Part shown: positions 32,824 through 42,080 of the stretch, piece by piece
Layout of the letters: every line of letters starts with the position of its first letter
Numbering within the stretch: the stretch's first letter is position 1
Assembly: GCF_900608595.1 (NCBI RefSeq)
Contig: NZ_UWYY01000030.1
Location: forward strand, 1-64,000
DNA: 64,000 nt
Reading direction: 5' to 3'
Source of the DNA: Promicromonospora panici
GTDB taxonomy: Bacteria > Actinomycetota > Actinomycetes > Actinomycetales > Cellulomonadaceae
Program-made: the position numbers and the translations under genes
Notes under the pieces: generated by a model
What the model was told of the DNA's origin: nothing
The model's input: only the letters and a program-made list of their open reading frames with translations
Databases searched by the model: none

Positions 32824-34199
32824 TCGGCACCCCCGGCCGGCCGCGCGAGCGCGACCGTGCGTGCCGCGAGGTCCGCGATCCGCTGCTCCCCGCCCGGCAG
32901 CGACGTTGCGATCCGCCCGTCGAGCGGCGCGGTCCACCGCTCCCCGATGTCCCCGGCGCGCAGCGCCCCCACGACGCCGCCCACGGTCGCCGCGGCCGAG
33001 TCGGTGTCCCACCCGGCGGTCACGGCGATCGAGACGGACGGACCGAACTCGCCCCGGCCCGTGGTGAGCGCGAAGGCGATGACCGCCGCGTTGTTCAGCA
33101 CGTGTACCCAGTGCAGGTGCCCGTACTCGGCGTGGATCCGGTCCAGGCCGGCCCGCACGCCCGCCTCGCTCCCGTCGCACTCGCGCCCCAGCGAGCGCCC
33201 GAGCCGCACGGCGGCGGCCAGCCGGCTGTCCGGCGGCACGACGGCGTCCGCGGCGTCGAGCACCTCCTCCACGCCGTCGCACACCATCGCGGCCGCGCCG
33301 AGCGCCGCGGCCCACGCCGCCCCGTACACCCCGTTGCGGGTGTGGCTGAGCCGGGCGTCCGCCCAGGCCAGCCGGGCCGCCTCGCGGACGTCGCCGGGCG
33401 AGACCCAGCCGAGCAGGTCGGTGCGGATGAGCGCGCCGATCCACTCACGGAAGGGGTTGTGATGCGTGGCGGTCTCAGGCACGGGGCGCGCGTCCAGGAT
33501 GTTGCGGTACGCGGCGCGCTCCGCCGTGAAGGTGCGCCCGGCGGGCAGGTTGTCGAGCCAGAGCTGCGCGACGTCGTCGGTGGTGAACCCGCGGCCGTGC
33601 CGCTCCAGGAGCTCAAGGGCGAGGATCGGGTAGTTCAGGTCGTCGTCCTCGGGCATGCCGTGGATGTTCTCCTCCAGCGACGTCGGCGCCGACCGGCGGT
33701 TCCAGGGCCACCGGGCCGCGACGTCGTCGGGCAGGCCTGCCGCGGTGAAGTAGCGGTCCAGCGGCCACCGGCCGGTGGACCGCAGGATCTCCTCTATGCC
33801 CGCCCGGGGGATCTTCTCCACGGGCTTGCCGAGCAGGCAGCCGGCCGCGCGGCCGGTCCAGGCGCCGAGCACCCGGTCGGCGTACGCGGCGTCAGGCCCG
33901 GACGGCCGCCGCGGCAGATCGGGCGCGGGCGGCAGCAGCGCCTCGATCCGGTCCCACTCGTCCGGCTCCTCGGGGGCCGACGGCGCGGGCCGCGCGTCCA
34001 GCTCGTCCAGCAGCACCCGCGCCACCGCGCGGAGCTGGGGGGTCGCGGGCGCCGGTCCGGCGCCGCTCACCGCCGGCGTCGGATCCCCGCCGACGGCGAC
34101 CCAGCGGTGGCGGACGTCGGTCACGTCCTTGCCCTCGTCCGCCGACTGCACGAGCTCGTGCGTCAGCAGGTCCTCCGGCTGGGCCCAGGTCAGCCTCAC
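32820..34199 (-). CDS. ADP-ribosylglycohydrolase (ARH)-like protein 2
   Basis: A 459-residue ARH-fold protein with an unusual extra N-terminal part of about 100 residues. Family features are RVLGAWTGRAAGCLLGKPVEKI, ENIHGMPEDDDLNYPILALELL and the late Mg/substrate loop VTAGWDTDSAAATVGGVVGAL. ARH enzymes hydrolyse N- or O-glycosidic bonds to ribose-type sugars with two Mg ions. The first acidic cluster reads EDDD rather than TDDT, but the WDTDS loop is intact. Starts with GTG overlapping the first ARH stop. Probably cleaves a riboside-like substrate. Confidence 0.82.
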   Translation of the reverse strand: MRLTWAQPEDLLTHELVQSADEGKDVTDVRHRWVAVGGDPTPAVSGAGPAPATPQLRAVARVLLDELDARPAPSAPEEPDEWDRIEALLPPAPDLPRRPSGPDAAYADRVLGAWTGRAAGCLLGKPVEKIPRAGIEEILRSTGRWPLDRYFTAAGLPDDVAARWPWNRRSAPTSLEENIHGMPEDDDLNYPILALELLERHGRGFTTDDVAQLWLDNLPAGRTFTAERAAYRNILDARPVPETATHHNPFREWIGALIRTDLLGWVSPGDVREAARLAWADARLSHTRNGVYGAAWAAALGAAAMVCDGVEEVLDAADAVVPPDSRLAAAVRLGRSLGRECDGSEAGVRAGLDRIHAEYGHLHWVHVLNNAAVIAFALTTGRGEFGPSVSIAVTAGWDTDSAAATVGGVVGALRAGDIGERWTAPLDGRIATSLPGGEQRIADLAARTVALARPAGGAE

Positions 34200-35398
34200 G
34201 CGGGCTCACCCACCGTCGCCACGTCGGCTGCATCGACCGCGTCGAGCGCCGTCAGCCGGGTCAGGGCCCGCTCGCGGTCCGCGCGGAGGATGTCCGCCGC
34301 GGCGGAGGCCATGAGCCGGCCGGTCTCCCGGACGTCCATCTTGCTGGCCGACTCGATCTCGTCGAGCCAGTCGGTCGGCACGACGCCGCTCCCGCCCAGC
34401 CCGGCGCAGATCGCGCCGGCCATGACGGCTATCGAGTCGGCGTCGCGTCCGTAGTTCACCGCGGCGAGCACAGAGCCACGGTAGTCACCCCGGTGGCCGA
34501 GCAGCAGCCCGAGCGCGGCGGGCAGCTCCTCGATCGACTTGGTCCGCGACGGACGGCGGGCGTCCATCGACATGTGCCGGTATTCCGGCCCCACCGAGTC
34601 GTACGGGGCGACGGCCTCCCGGACGGCGCGCGCGAGCTCGCGCTCCTCGTCGTCGGTTGCGGGCACCCCGCCGGCGCCCGAGCCGGACCACCCGCCGACG
34701 GCGTCCACCACGGCGCGGAGGGCAGCTGCGGTCCCGTCGTGCGCGACGTCGAACGCCGCCACCACGACGTCGTCGAGCGTGGCCCTCGGGGCGACGGACG
34801 CCGCGACCATCGCCGCGAAGACCCCCGCCGCCTCCCGCCCATAGCTGGACTGGTGGGCGCCCGTGAGGTCGATCGCCTCTGCGTAGGCGCCCCGCGGGTC
34901 GCCCGCGTTCACCAGCCCGACCGGCGCCGCGTACATCGCGGCCCCGCAGTTCACGACGTTGCCCACACCGGCCTCGCGCGGGTCGACGTGCCCGTAGTGC
35001 AGCCGCGCCACCAGCCACTTCTCGGCGAGGAACACCCGCTGGAGCAGCAGCGCCGTCGACTCGAGCTCGGGGATCCAGCGGGGCTCGCCGATCATCAGCG
35101 GCACCAGGTCCTCGGCCATCGCGTACGCGTCGAGGTGCTCGCGCCGCTTCGCGTACACCTCCACCAGTGCCCTGGTCATGAGGGTGTCGTCGGTGATGTG
35201 CCCGTCGCCCTTGTGGTACGGCGCGATGGGGCGCGCGTCCTGCCAGTTCGGGTACCAGGGCCCGACGATCCCGCGGACGCGGCCCCCGTGCCGCTCCTCG
35301 ATCTGCGCGGGTGTCCAGCCCTCGGTGGCGCCGCCGAGGGCGTCCCCGACGGCGGCACCGGTGATCACGGCCACCGACCGGTCCTCTAACCAGCTCAC
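34196..35398 (-). CDS. ADP-ribosylglycohydrolase (ARH)-like protein 1
   Basis: A 400-residue ARH-family protein with both metal clusters: AAVGDALGGATEGW, GDGHITDDTLMTRALVEVY (first pair) and VNYGRDADSIAVMAGAICAGLGGS (second pair). It is more canonical than its neighbour. A GTG at 35398 is chosen because AGGAG at 35406-35410 is properly spaced; another GTG at 35404 is too close. It follows the substrate-binding protein by 47 bases. Confidence 0.85.
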   Translation of the reverse strand: MSWLEDRSVAVITGAAVGDALGGATEGWTPAQIEERHGGRVRGIVGPWYPNWQDARPIAPYHKGDGHITDDTLMTRALVEVYAKRREHLDAYAMAEDLVPLMIGEPRWIPELESTALLLQRVFLAEKWLVARLHYGHVDPREAGVGNVVNCGAAMYAAPVGLVNAGDPRGAYAEAIDLTGAHQSSYGREAAGVFAAMVAASVAPRATLDDVVVAAFDVAHDGTAAALRAVVDAVGGWSGSGAGGVPATDDEERELARAVREAVAPYDSVGPEYRHMSMDARRPSRTKSIEELPAALGLLLGHRGDYRGSVLAAVNYGRDADSIAVMAGAICAGLGGSGVVPTDWLDEIESASKMDVRETGRLMASAAADILRADRERALTRLTALDAVDAADVATVGEPA

Positions 35399-35445
35399 GG
35401 TCACGCTCCTTACGTAGTGTCGTTCTCCAGCCCACAACCAAGCAG

Positions 35446-36720
35446 TTACTGGGTGATCTCGGTCCAGCCACTCGTGAGCTGGTCCGCGAGCTCCGTCTCG
35501 TCGGTCTCCTGCGCCAGGTAGCGCTGGTAGGCCGGCGTCGCCACCGTGTCCTTCCACTGCGCGTAGGAGTCCGCGAACAGGTACGGGGCGGAGACGAAGT
35601 TCTGGCCCCCGGCCAGGATCGTGCTCCAGCCGTTCTCGTCGCCCAGCTTCTCGGTCAGGCTCTCCTGCGCCGACGTCGTCGCCGGGATCAGCGCGTCCGC
35701 CTCGTTGAGCGCCGCGAGGTTCTCCGTCTGGGTGAAGAACTCGATGAACTCCGCCGACTCCTCGACGTGCTCGGAGTCGATGTTGACCGACAGCGTCTGC
35801 GGGTTGGCGGCCTGCTGCGGCCCCTCGGGCCCGGCCAGGGGCGGCAGCGCCACCCAGTCGAGGTCCTTGGGCGCGTCCTTCGCGATGTTCGCGGCCTGGT
35901 AGGAGCCCTGCACGGTCATCGCGGTCTGGCCCGCGTAGAACGAGGCGATGGCCTCCGACCCCGACTGAGTCATGGTGACCGGGAGGATCGACTCGTCCTC
36001 GTACGCCATGTCGTGCACCAGCTCGGGCAGGGCCATCTCGCCCTCGCCGATGGTCAGGGTGGCGTCCTCGCCGGTGCCCTCCAGGTAGGTACCGCCGAAC
36101 CCGGGCGCCAGCGACATGAACGTCGCCGTCGGGCTCGACAGGCCCCAGCCGAGGCCGTACACGTCACCCTTCGTGGTCGCCTTCGCGATCTCGCGCAGCT
36201 CGTCCCACGTCATCGTGTCACCCGTGGGGATCTCCACGCCGGCGTCCTCCAGGAGCGTCCGGTTGGCGAAGGCGACGTACGACTGCAGCTCGGTCGGGTA
36301 GGCGATGACCTGGTCGTCGACAGTCACCGAGTCGAGGATGCCCTCGGGGATGTCCGCGCGGCGCTCGTCCGACATGAGGTCGGTGAGGTCCGCGAGGTAG
36401 CCGTCGCGGGCGAAGGACACGATGCTCGCGGCCTCGAAGTGGATGATGTCGGGCGCGGCGCCGCCGTTGAACTGGGTGATCAGCTTGTCGTAGACGCCGT
36501 CCCAGCCCGCCGGGACGATCTCGACCTGGATGTCGGGGTTCTCGGTGTTCCAGTCCTCGACTATCGACTCCGTCGCGGCGATGGCCGCGGGCTGGTCGGA
36601 CAGGGCCTGGAACTTCAGCGTCACCGGGCCGTCGTCGCCGGCGTCCCCGCTCCCGCAGGACGCGAGCAGCGCGGTGGTGATCGTGAGGCATGCGGCGATG
36701 GACACTCCACGGGTCTTCAT
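35446..36720 (-). CDS. ABC sugar importer, substrate-binding lipoprotein
   Basis: A 424-residue family 1 solute-binding protein. The lipoprotein signal ends LLASCGSG (cysteine near 22). TLKFQALSDQPAAIAATESIVEDWNTENPDIQVEIV and GAAPDIIHFEA are the usual sugar-SBP N-lobe. Ends with SGWTEITQ. It captures the imported substrate outside the membrane. Gene order LacI, permease, permease, SBP is reversed from the usual SBP-first order, and SBP is followed by the catabolic genes. Confidence 0.9.
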   Translation of the reverse strand: MKTRGVSIAACLTITTALLASCGSGDAGDDGPVTLKFQALSDQPAAIAATESIVEDWNTENPDIQVEIVPAGWDGVYDKLITQFNGGAAPDIIHFEAASIVSFARDGYLADLTDLMSDERRADIPEGILDSVTVDDQVIAYPTELQSYVAFANRTLLEDAGVEIPTGDTMTWDELREIAKATTKGDVYGLGWGLSSPTATFMSLAPGFGGTYLEGTGEDATLTIGEGEMALPELVHDMAYEDESILPVTMTQSGSEAIASFYAGQTAMTVQGSYQAANIAKDAPKDLDWVALPPLAGPEGPQQAANPQTLSVNIDSEHVEESAEFIEFFTQTENLAALNEADALIPATTSAQESLTEKLGDENGWSTILAGGQNFVSAPYLFADSYAQWKDTVATPAYQRYLAQETDETELADQLTSGWTEITQ

Positions 36721-36748
36721 GGGTCTACCTTTCCGATGGGGTGGGCGG

Positions 36749-37588
36749 TCATCCCTTGACCGCCCCGGCCATGAGGCCGCCGGTGAGCTTCTTCTGCATG
36801 ATGGAGAAGAAGACGATGCTGGGGATCGCGGCGAGCACGGAGCCCGCGGCGAGGGGTCCGAGCGCGACCTTGCCCTCGCCGCCGATGAACGTCGACAGGG
36901 TGATGGGCAGGGTGTAGTTCTCGGGCGACTGGAGCAGGACGAGGGCGAAGAAGAACTCGTTCCACGACGAGACGAAGCTGAACATCGCCGTCGCCACGAC
37001 ACCCGGGGCGAGCAGCGGGAAGACGATCCGGCGCAGCACGACCAGGCGGTTGCCGCCGTCCACCGCCCCGGCCTCCTCGAGGTCGACCGGGATCGCGGCG
37101 ACGTAGCCCTGCAGCATCCACAGCGCGAACGGCATCGTGTACGTGGTGTGCACGAGGATGAGGCCGACGAGGCTGTCCGTCAGGCCGATCGTCCGCAGGA
37201 TCAGGAAAAGCGGCAGCACCACGAGGATCACGGGGAACACCTGGCTCACCAGGATCCAGCCGACGCCGGCCGCGCGGATCGCACCCTTGAGCCGGGCCAG
37301 CACGTAGGACGCCGGCAGCGCGATCAGGATGACGAGCGCGGTGGACGCCAGCGCCACGATCGCGCTGTTGCCGGCCGAGCTCACGAGGCCCTGGCGGGCG
37401 AGCGCGTCGGCGTAGTTCGCCCAGTGCCACTCCTGCGGCAGCAGGCTCACTACGAGCGAGTTGAGCTCGGCGGACGACTTCACCGACGCGGAGATCAGCC
37501 ACAGCAGCGGGAAGCCGAGGAAGACGATGTAACCGGCCAGCGCCACGTACTGGGCGGGGCGGACCAGCTGCTGGGCAAAGACGCGCAT
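36749..37588 (-). CDS. ABC sugar importer permease (MalG type)
   Basis: A 279-residue inner-membrane permease with six helices. The EAA loop, where the ATPase docks, is EEAGAVDGGNRLVVLRRIVF followed by PLLAPG, near residue 180. The C-terminus MQKKLTGGLMAGAVKG is the usual MalG ending. Starts five bases after the first permease stop. No ATPase gene lies in the operon; a shared MsiK-type ATPase elsewhere is likely. Confidence 0.9.
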   Translation of the reverse strand: MRVFAQQLVRPAQYVALAGYIVFLGFPLLWLISASVKSSAELNSLVVSLLPQEWHWANYADALARQGLVSSAGNSAIVALASTALVILIALPASYVLARLKGAIRAAGVGWILVSQVFPVILVVLPLFLILRTIGLTDSLVGLILVHTTYTMPFALWMLQGYVAAIPVDLEEAGAVDGGNRLVVLRRIVFPLLAPGVVATAMFSFVSSWNEFFFALVLLQSPENYTLPITLSTFIGGEGKVALGPLAAGSVLAAIPSIVFFSIMQKKLTGGLMAGAVKG

Positions 37589-37592
37589 CAGC

Positions 37593-38561
37593 TCAGCCCT
37601 CCTTCTTTTTCGTCTCGACGCGGTCGTCGCGGAACTGCGACCGCAGGTAGACCGTCAGCAGGAGCACGACCACGACGACGAGCACGACACCCATCGCCGC
37701 CGCGTACCCGATGTTGCGGTTCTTGAACGCCTCCAGGTAGGTGAACAGCATCGGCAGCATGGTGCGGCCGCCGGGGCCGCCCTCGGTCAGCACGTAGACC
37801 AGGGAGAACGAGTTGAAGTTCCAGATGAAGTTCAGCGACGTGATCGACGTGACGATGGGCCGCAGGCTCGGCAGCGTCACGGCCGTGAACCGGCGCCACG
37901 CCCCGGCGCCGTCCATCGAGGCGGCCTCGTTCAGCTCGGGCGGGATCTGCTGCAGGCCGGCCAGCAGCGTCACCGTCGTCTGCGGCATGCCCACCCAGAC
38001 GCCGACGACGATGACGGCGGGCAGCGCGGTCGAGAAGTCGGCGAGCCAGTTGATGTCGTCCGGCAGGCCCAGCGAGCCGAGGAACGCGTTGAGCGGCCCG
38101 GCGTTGGGCGAGTAGATCATCCGCCACATGATCGCGACGACGACGGGCGGCATCGCCCACGGGATGAGCGCCAGCACCCGCGTGAGCGACTGGAGCCGCA
38201 GCCCGGAGTTGAGCAGCAGCGCGAGCCCGAGCGCGGCGACGAGCTGGAGCAGCGTCACCGCGACCGCCCAGATCATGCCGATGCGGAACGAGTCCCAGAA
38301 GAACGAGTTGCCCGCCAGCCGCGTGAAGTTGTCGATGCCGACGAACTGGTAGTCGGGACGGCGCACCAGCTCGGCGTCGGTGAACGCCAGGAGCACGCCC
38401 ATCAGGAGCGGCGCCACGGACAGCACCAGGATGGGCAGCAGCGACGGCATCACCAGCGCCGCCGCCTCGCGACGCCGGGCCCGGTCCAGGCCGCTCGGGG
38501 CGCGACGGCGTCCGGGCCGGGGCGTCCGCGCCGGCGGCCGGGAGGTGGTGGGGGCGGTCAT
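37593..38561 (-). CDS. ABC sugar importer permease (MalF type)
   Basis: A 322-residue permease with a positively charged N-terminal tail (residues 1-35) and six helices. The EAA loop ELNEAASMDGAGAWRRFTAV continues with TLPSLRP near residue 215. WNFNSFSLVYVLTEGGPGGRT is the signature after helix five. Start overlaps the LacI stop by four bases, so the repressor gene leads its own operon. Confidence 0.9.
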   Translation of the reverse strand: MTAPTTSRPPARTPRPGRRRAPSGLDRARRREAAALVMPSLLPILVLSVAPLLMGVLLAFTDAELVRRPDYQFVGIDNFTRLAGNSFFWDSFRIGMIWAVAVTLLQLVAALGLALLLNSGLRLQSLTRVLALIPWAMPPVVVAIMWRMIYSPNAGPLNAFLGSLGLPDDINWLADFSTALPAVIVVGVWVGMPQTTVTLLAGLQQIPPELNEAASMDGAGAWRRFTAVTLPSLRPIVTSITSLNFIWNFNSFSLVYVLTEGGPGGRTMLPMLFTYLEAFKNRNIGYAAAMGVVLVVVVVLLLTVYLRSQFRDDRVETKKKEG

Positions 38562-39613
38562 CGTGCGCTCTTCTCCTTCGAAGCGGGCAGTTCGGTGGGC
38601 GGGGCGGTGGACTCGCGCACGACGAGGTGCGGCCCGATGGCGATCTGCTGGGCGGGCTCGACGACGTCGCCGACCCGGTCCAGCACGAGCTGCGCCGCGG
38701 CGCGGCCACGCTCGGCCGACCCGAGGGACACGCTGGTCAGGCTCGGCTGGAAGACCTTGCCGATCTCGGTGTCGTCCATCCCGGTCACCGCGAGCTCGCC
38801 GGGCACCGACAGCCCCAGCTCCCCCGCGGCCCGGATGACGCCGATGGCGAGCAGGTCGTTGGCGGCGACGACGGCGTCGAACGGGCCGGACGCCGGGGTT
38901 CGGCTGAGCAGGCGGCGCGCGGCGGCGAGCCCCGCGGCGACCGTGAAGTTCTCCGCCCGCTCGGTCTCGGCGTGGTTCCCGGCGAACGCCGGGGCGCTCG
39001 TGGCGGCGTCGAAACCGCGCTGACGGGCGGCACCCGGCGTGGTGTCCAGCGGGCCGTTGACGAAGCCGATCCGGCGTCGCCCGATCTTTACGAGGTGCGC
39101 GACAGCCTGGCCGATGCCGGCCGCCGAGTCGGTCGAGACCGAGTCGATGCCCTGCTTCTCGAGCGACCGGCCGATGACGACGACCGGCACGGGCGCCTGC
39201 CGGATCGCCTCGACGAGCGCGTCGTCGGTGCGCAGCGGGCTCACGATCAGGCCGTCGACGAACCCGCTGCCGAGGCTGCGGACCAGGTCCACGGTGGAGG
39301 CGACGGTGTGCCCGGTGGACATGACGACCACGCGGTACCCGTGCGGCGCCAGCACCTCGTGGATGGCGGTCAGCATCTCGACGTAGACGGGGTTGCCGAT
39401 GTCGGCGACGGCGAACGCGACCTGGAAGGTGCGCTTCATCCGCAGGGACCGGCCGATCGCGTCCGGGCTGTAGCCGAGCTCGGCGGCCGCGGCGCGGACC
39501 CGGTCCACCATGGCCTGGCTCGCTCCGGTGCCGTGCAGCGCCCGCGAGGTCGACGCGAGCGACACCCCGGCGCGCTCCGCCACCTGCATCAGGGTGGCGC
39601 GTGATGACGACAC
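38558..39613 (-). CDS. LacI-family transcriptional regulator
   Basis: A 351-residue LacI repressor. The helix-turn-helix is TLMQVAERAGVSLASTSRAL (about residues 6-25) and the hinge helix region is YSPDAIGRSLRMKRT. The effector domain ends VVRESTAPP. The GTG at 39613 is chosen because GTGGAG lies six bases upstream; GTG 39625 is possible. Two GGAAACGTTTCC operators lie 40-90 bases upstream, so it almost certainly represses its own operon and is released by the imported sugar or a derivative. Confidence 0.88.
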   Translation of the reverse strand: MSSSRATLMQVAERAGVSLASTSRALHGTGASQAMVDRVRAAAAELGYSPDAIGRSLRMKRTFQVAFAVADIGNPVYVEMLTAIHEVLAPHGYRVVVMSTGHTVASTVDLVRSLGSGFVDGLIVSPLRTDDALVEAIRQAPVPVVVIGRSLEKQGIDSVSTDSAAGIGQAVAHLVKIGRRRIGFVNGPLDTTPGAARQRGFDAATSAPAFAGNHAETERAENFTVAAGLAAARRLLSRTPASGPFDAVVAANDLLAIGVIRAAGELGLSVPGELAVTGMDDTEIGKVFQPSLTSVSLGSAERGRAAAQLVLDRVGDVVEPAQQIAIGPHLVVRESTAPPTELPASKEKSAR

Positions 39614-39654
39614 TGTCGGCTCCACTTCGTCGTGAGGTCTTGCGGTGGCTCGGT

Positions 39655-39703
39655 TGGAAACGTTTCCAGGTTCCAGGGTTGATCGGCCTGGAAACGTTTC
39701 CGG
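39655..39703. promoter_or_regulatory. Twin LacI operators
   Basis: TGGAAACGTTTCCA (39655-39668) and CTGGAAACGTTTCCGG (39688-39703) are palindromes of the LacI/CcpA cre type with the central CG. Their centres are 34 bases apart. They lie just upstream of the LacI start and downstream of the MFS gene, at the promoter of the eleven-gene operon. Confidence 0.85.
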
Positions 39704-39740
39704 TGATGTCGACGAGTGTGGCACCGCCCTGGACGGGACG

Positions 39741-40946
39741 TCAAGCGGCGCGGGCGGGGGCCACCAGGGCGACCACGGCGATCAGCACGCACAGCACGGC
39801 GGTGGTCGCCAGACCGACGGAGAAGCTCGTCCCCGCGGCGATGAAGCCGACAACGAGCGAGCCGAGGCCGGTGCCGGTGTCGAACCCGATGTTCCAGACC
39901 GCGCTCGCGACGCTGCGGTCCCGGTCGGGCACGGCGGCGAAGGCGCTGACCAGGGTCAGGTTCTGCAGGCTGCCGTAAGCGACACCGACGACGGTCATTC
40001 CCACCGCCAGCACGCCGGCGCCCGGGCCGGTCTCGGCGAGCGACCAGGCGCACAGCACCAGGCCTCCGGCGCTGAGCACGAGCAGCGGCGGGACGAACCG
40101 GCGCGGCCCGAACCGGTCGGCCGGCGCGCCGATGAGCAGGCGGGACAGGGCCGCCGCCGCGGTGAAGCCCAGCAGGCCGAGCACCGCGACCTGAGCGCCG
40201 TGCCGGAACTGCGGGGCGAAGGTGAGCAGCGCCCCGCCCGGGGTGGTGACCGCGAGCAGGACGAGCGAGGGCAGGACCAGCGCCAGGAGCACCCGCCCCC
40301 GCGTGTGCCGCGGCTCGTCACCGGCGTCGCGGCTGACGGCTTCAGCACGGCGGGTGATCTCGTCCAGACGACGACCAAGGGCCGCCGCGAACGGCACCGC
40401 GAGCGCCGGCAGCGCGCCGACCACGAACACCACCCGGAAGTCCACCGACTCGGCGATCCAGGCGGCGCTCGGCACGAGGACCAGCTGCGGCCCGGCGACC
40501 GCGAGCCCGTAGACGCCGATCGCCCGCCCCCGCCGGGCGGCGTCGACCAGCTCGGCGATGGCGCTCGCGCCGCAGACTGTCACGATCGCGAACCCGGCGC
40601 CGCGCACGGCGGACACGGCCAGGATCCCGGCGAGCTGATCGGTGAGCACGAGCGCGAACGAGGGCAGACCGAGCAGCAGCACCCCGATGACGAGCGTGGT
40701 GCGCCAGCCCCACCGGCGCAGCGCCCACGGCACCGTCGTCTGAAAGGCGACGGTTGCGAGCATCAGGACGGCGTTGACCAGGCCCGCACCGCCCTCGTCG
40801 GCGCCGCGGCGCGTGGCCCACAGGGGCGCTGTCGGGAGCAGGAGCGCGTAGCCGGCGAAGCCGAGCAGCGACACGCCGAGCAGCGCACGCATCCCGGGGA
40901 CACGCAGGATGGGTGGGTTCTGCTGGTCGGTCGACGTGCTGCTCAC
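39741..40946 (-). CDS. MFS transporter
   Basis: A 401-residue twelve-helix major facilitator. Features are ALLGVSLLGFAGYALLLPTAPLWATRRGADEGGAGLVNAVLMLATVAFQ in pieces, a central charged loop near 190-215, and LLIGAPADRFGPRRFVPPLL in the second half. Drug-efflux-like, cargo unknown. Start is a GTG at 40946. It is on the same strand as the zinc GTPase gene upstream (32 bases apart), so the two may be co-transcribed from the Zur-box promoter. Confidence 0.83.
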   Translation of the reverse strand: MSSTSTDQQNPPILRVPGMRALLGVSLLGFAGYALLLPTAPLWATRRGADEGGAGLVNAVLMLATVAFQTTVPWALRRWGWRTTLVIGVLLLGLPSFALVLTDQLAGILAVSAVRGAGFAIVTVCGASAIAELVDAARRGRAIGVYGLAVAGPQLVLVPSAAWIAESVDFRVVFVVGALPALAVPFAAALGRRLDEITRRAEAVSRDAGDEPRHTRGRVLLALVLPSLVLLAVTTPGGALLTFAPQFRHGAQVAVLGLLGFTAAAALSRLLIGAPADRFGPRRFVPPLLVLSAGGLVLCAWSLAETGPGAGVLAVGMTVVGVAYGSLQNLTLVSAFAAVPDRDRSVASAVWNIGFDTGTGLGSLVVGFIAAGTSFSVGLATTAVLCVLIAVVALVAPARAA

Positions 40947-40978
40947 GTGAACTCACCCTACGAGGTCGGCGGAGGCCG

Positions 40979-42022
40979 TCAGTCGCTCAGCCGCCGGTAG
41001 CGCTGCAGGCGGGCGAAGCCCCCGGCGTCGGGCCGCTCGGCCGGCGCCAGCGCATGCTCCAGCCGCTCGCGGACGTGTCCCACGTCGAGGTGCATGCCGA
41101 TCGCGACCAGCTCACCGGTGCCGCCTGCCGCACCCGCCGACCCGTCGACCCTGCGGCTGCTCACGTGCACCGACCGCCCCACGACGTTGACGACGTATCC
41201 CCGCAGGCTGCGTCCGGTGTCGACAACCACCCTGCCCTTGATCCGGTACGCGCCCGGCGGCGGCTCCTCCAGGAGATCGACCAGCCGCCCCGGAGCGACC
41301 GGCCCGGGCGCTGTGACCGTGACGGCGTCGGCGTGCTCGTGGTCGTGCTCGCGGCCGTCGCGCAGCAGGGCGGCGAGCGGGAGCTGGTCGGGCGGGTCCT
41401 CGGCGGACGCGGCGTCGTACACGAGAGCGGGGTCCACGCGGCCGTGCGAGGTGCGCACGACCTGCGCCGCGGGGTTGCGCTCGCGGACGCGGGCCTCGAT
41501 GCGCGCGAGCGTCCGCTCGGCCTCCCCGGCCGGGAGTCGGTCGGTCTTGTTCACGACGACGAGCGACGTCACCGCGTACCGCGCGGGCGCCTCGCCGCCG
41601 TGGTCGACGGTGCCGAACTGCTCGGCGGCGTCGACGACGTCGACCACTCCCCCGGGCCGCACGCGTTCGACGCCGCTGAACCGGATCATGCGGGACAGCG
41701 TCACCGGGTCGGCGATGCCGCTGGCCTCCACGATGACGACGTCCAGCCCGAGCCGCGGGTGGGTGAGCTTCTCGAGCGCGTCGTCGAGGCCACCGGCGTC
41801 GGGCAGGCAGCACAGGCAGCCACCGGCAATAGACGCCGGCTCGTCGATCTGCCCGGTGACGAGGCCGGCGTCGACGTTGACGTCGCCGAAGTCGTTGACC
41901 ACCACGCCGACCCGCGCGCCGGGCTGCTGGAGCAGGTGGTTGAGCAGCGTCGTCTTGCCGGCGCCGAGGTGCCCGGTCAGTGTCACCACGGGCACGCGCC
42001 CACTCGCGGCAGCCCTGCTCAT
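40979..42022 (-). CDS. CobW/G3E-family zinc metallochaperone GTPase (COG0523)
   Basis: A 347-residue G3E GTPase. Walker A is GHLGAGKTTLLNHLL (about 16-30). The metal-binding CxCC is GGCLCCLPD (about 67-75), the switch/Mg region is EASGIADP, and NKTD (about 160) gives guanine specificity. A His-rich loop HDHEHAD lies near residue 232, and the C-terminal domain has KGRVVVDTG. COG0523 proteins of this type deliver zinc during starvation. A Zur box 59 bases upstream strongly supports that role. The long upstream open frame lacks homology and is not included. Confidence 0.88.
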   Translation of the reverse strand: MSRAAASGRVPVVTLTGHLGAGKTTLLNHLLQQPGARVGVVVNDFGDVNVDAGLVTGQIDEPASIAGGCLCCLPDAGGLDDALEKLTHPRLGLDVVIVEASGIADPVTLSRMIRFSGVERVRPGGVVDVVDAAEQFGTVDHGGEAPARYAVTSLVVVNKTDRLPAGEAERTLARIEARVRERNPAAQVVRTSHGRVDPALVYDAASAEDPPDQLPLAALLRDGREHDHEHADAVTVTAPGPVAPGRLVDLLEEPPPGAYRIKGRVVVDTGRSLRGYVVNVVGRSVHVSSRRVDGSAGAAGGTGELVAIGMHLDVGHVRERLEHALAPAERPDAGGFARLQRYRRLSD

Positions 42023-42080
42023 CGTGCCTCTCTCCCGGGTTCGACGGCGGTCCGGCGGCGTCCGCTCGTCGCCGGGTAGA

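Noticed and set aside
29783-32830. A 1015-residue reading of the glycosidase-SUMF1 gene extended upstream through the ribokinase
   Set aside because: The extra N-terminal part is an out-of-frame shadow of the ribokinase gene, which has all its motifs; the ATG at 31897 overlaps the ribokinase stop properly.
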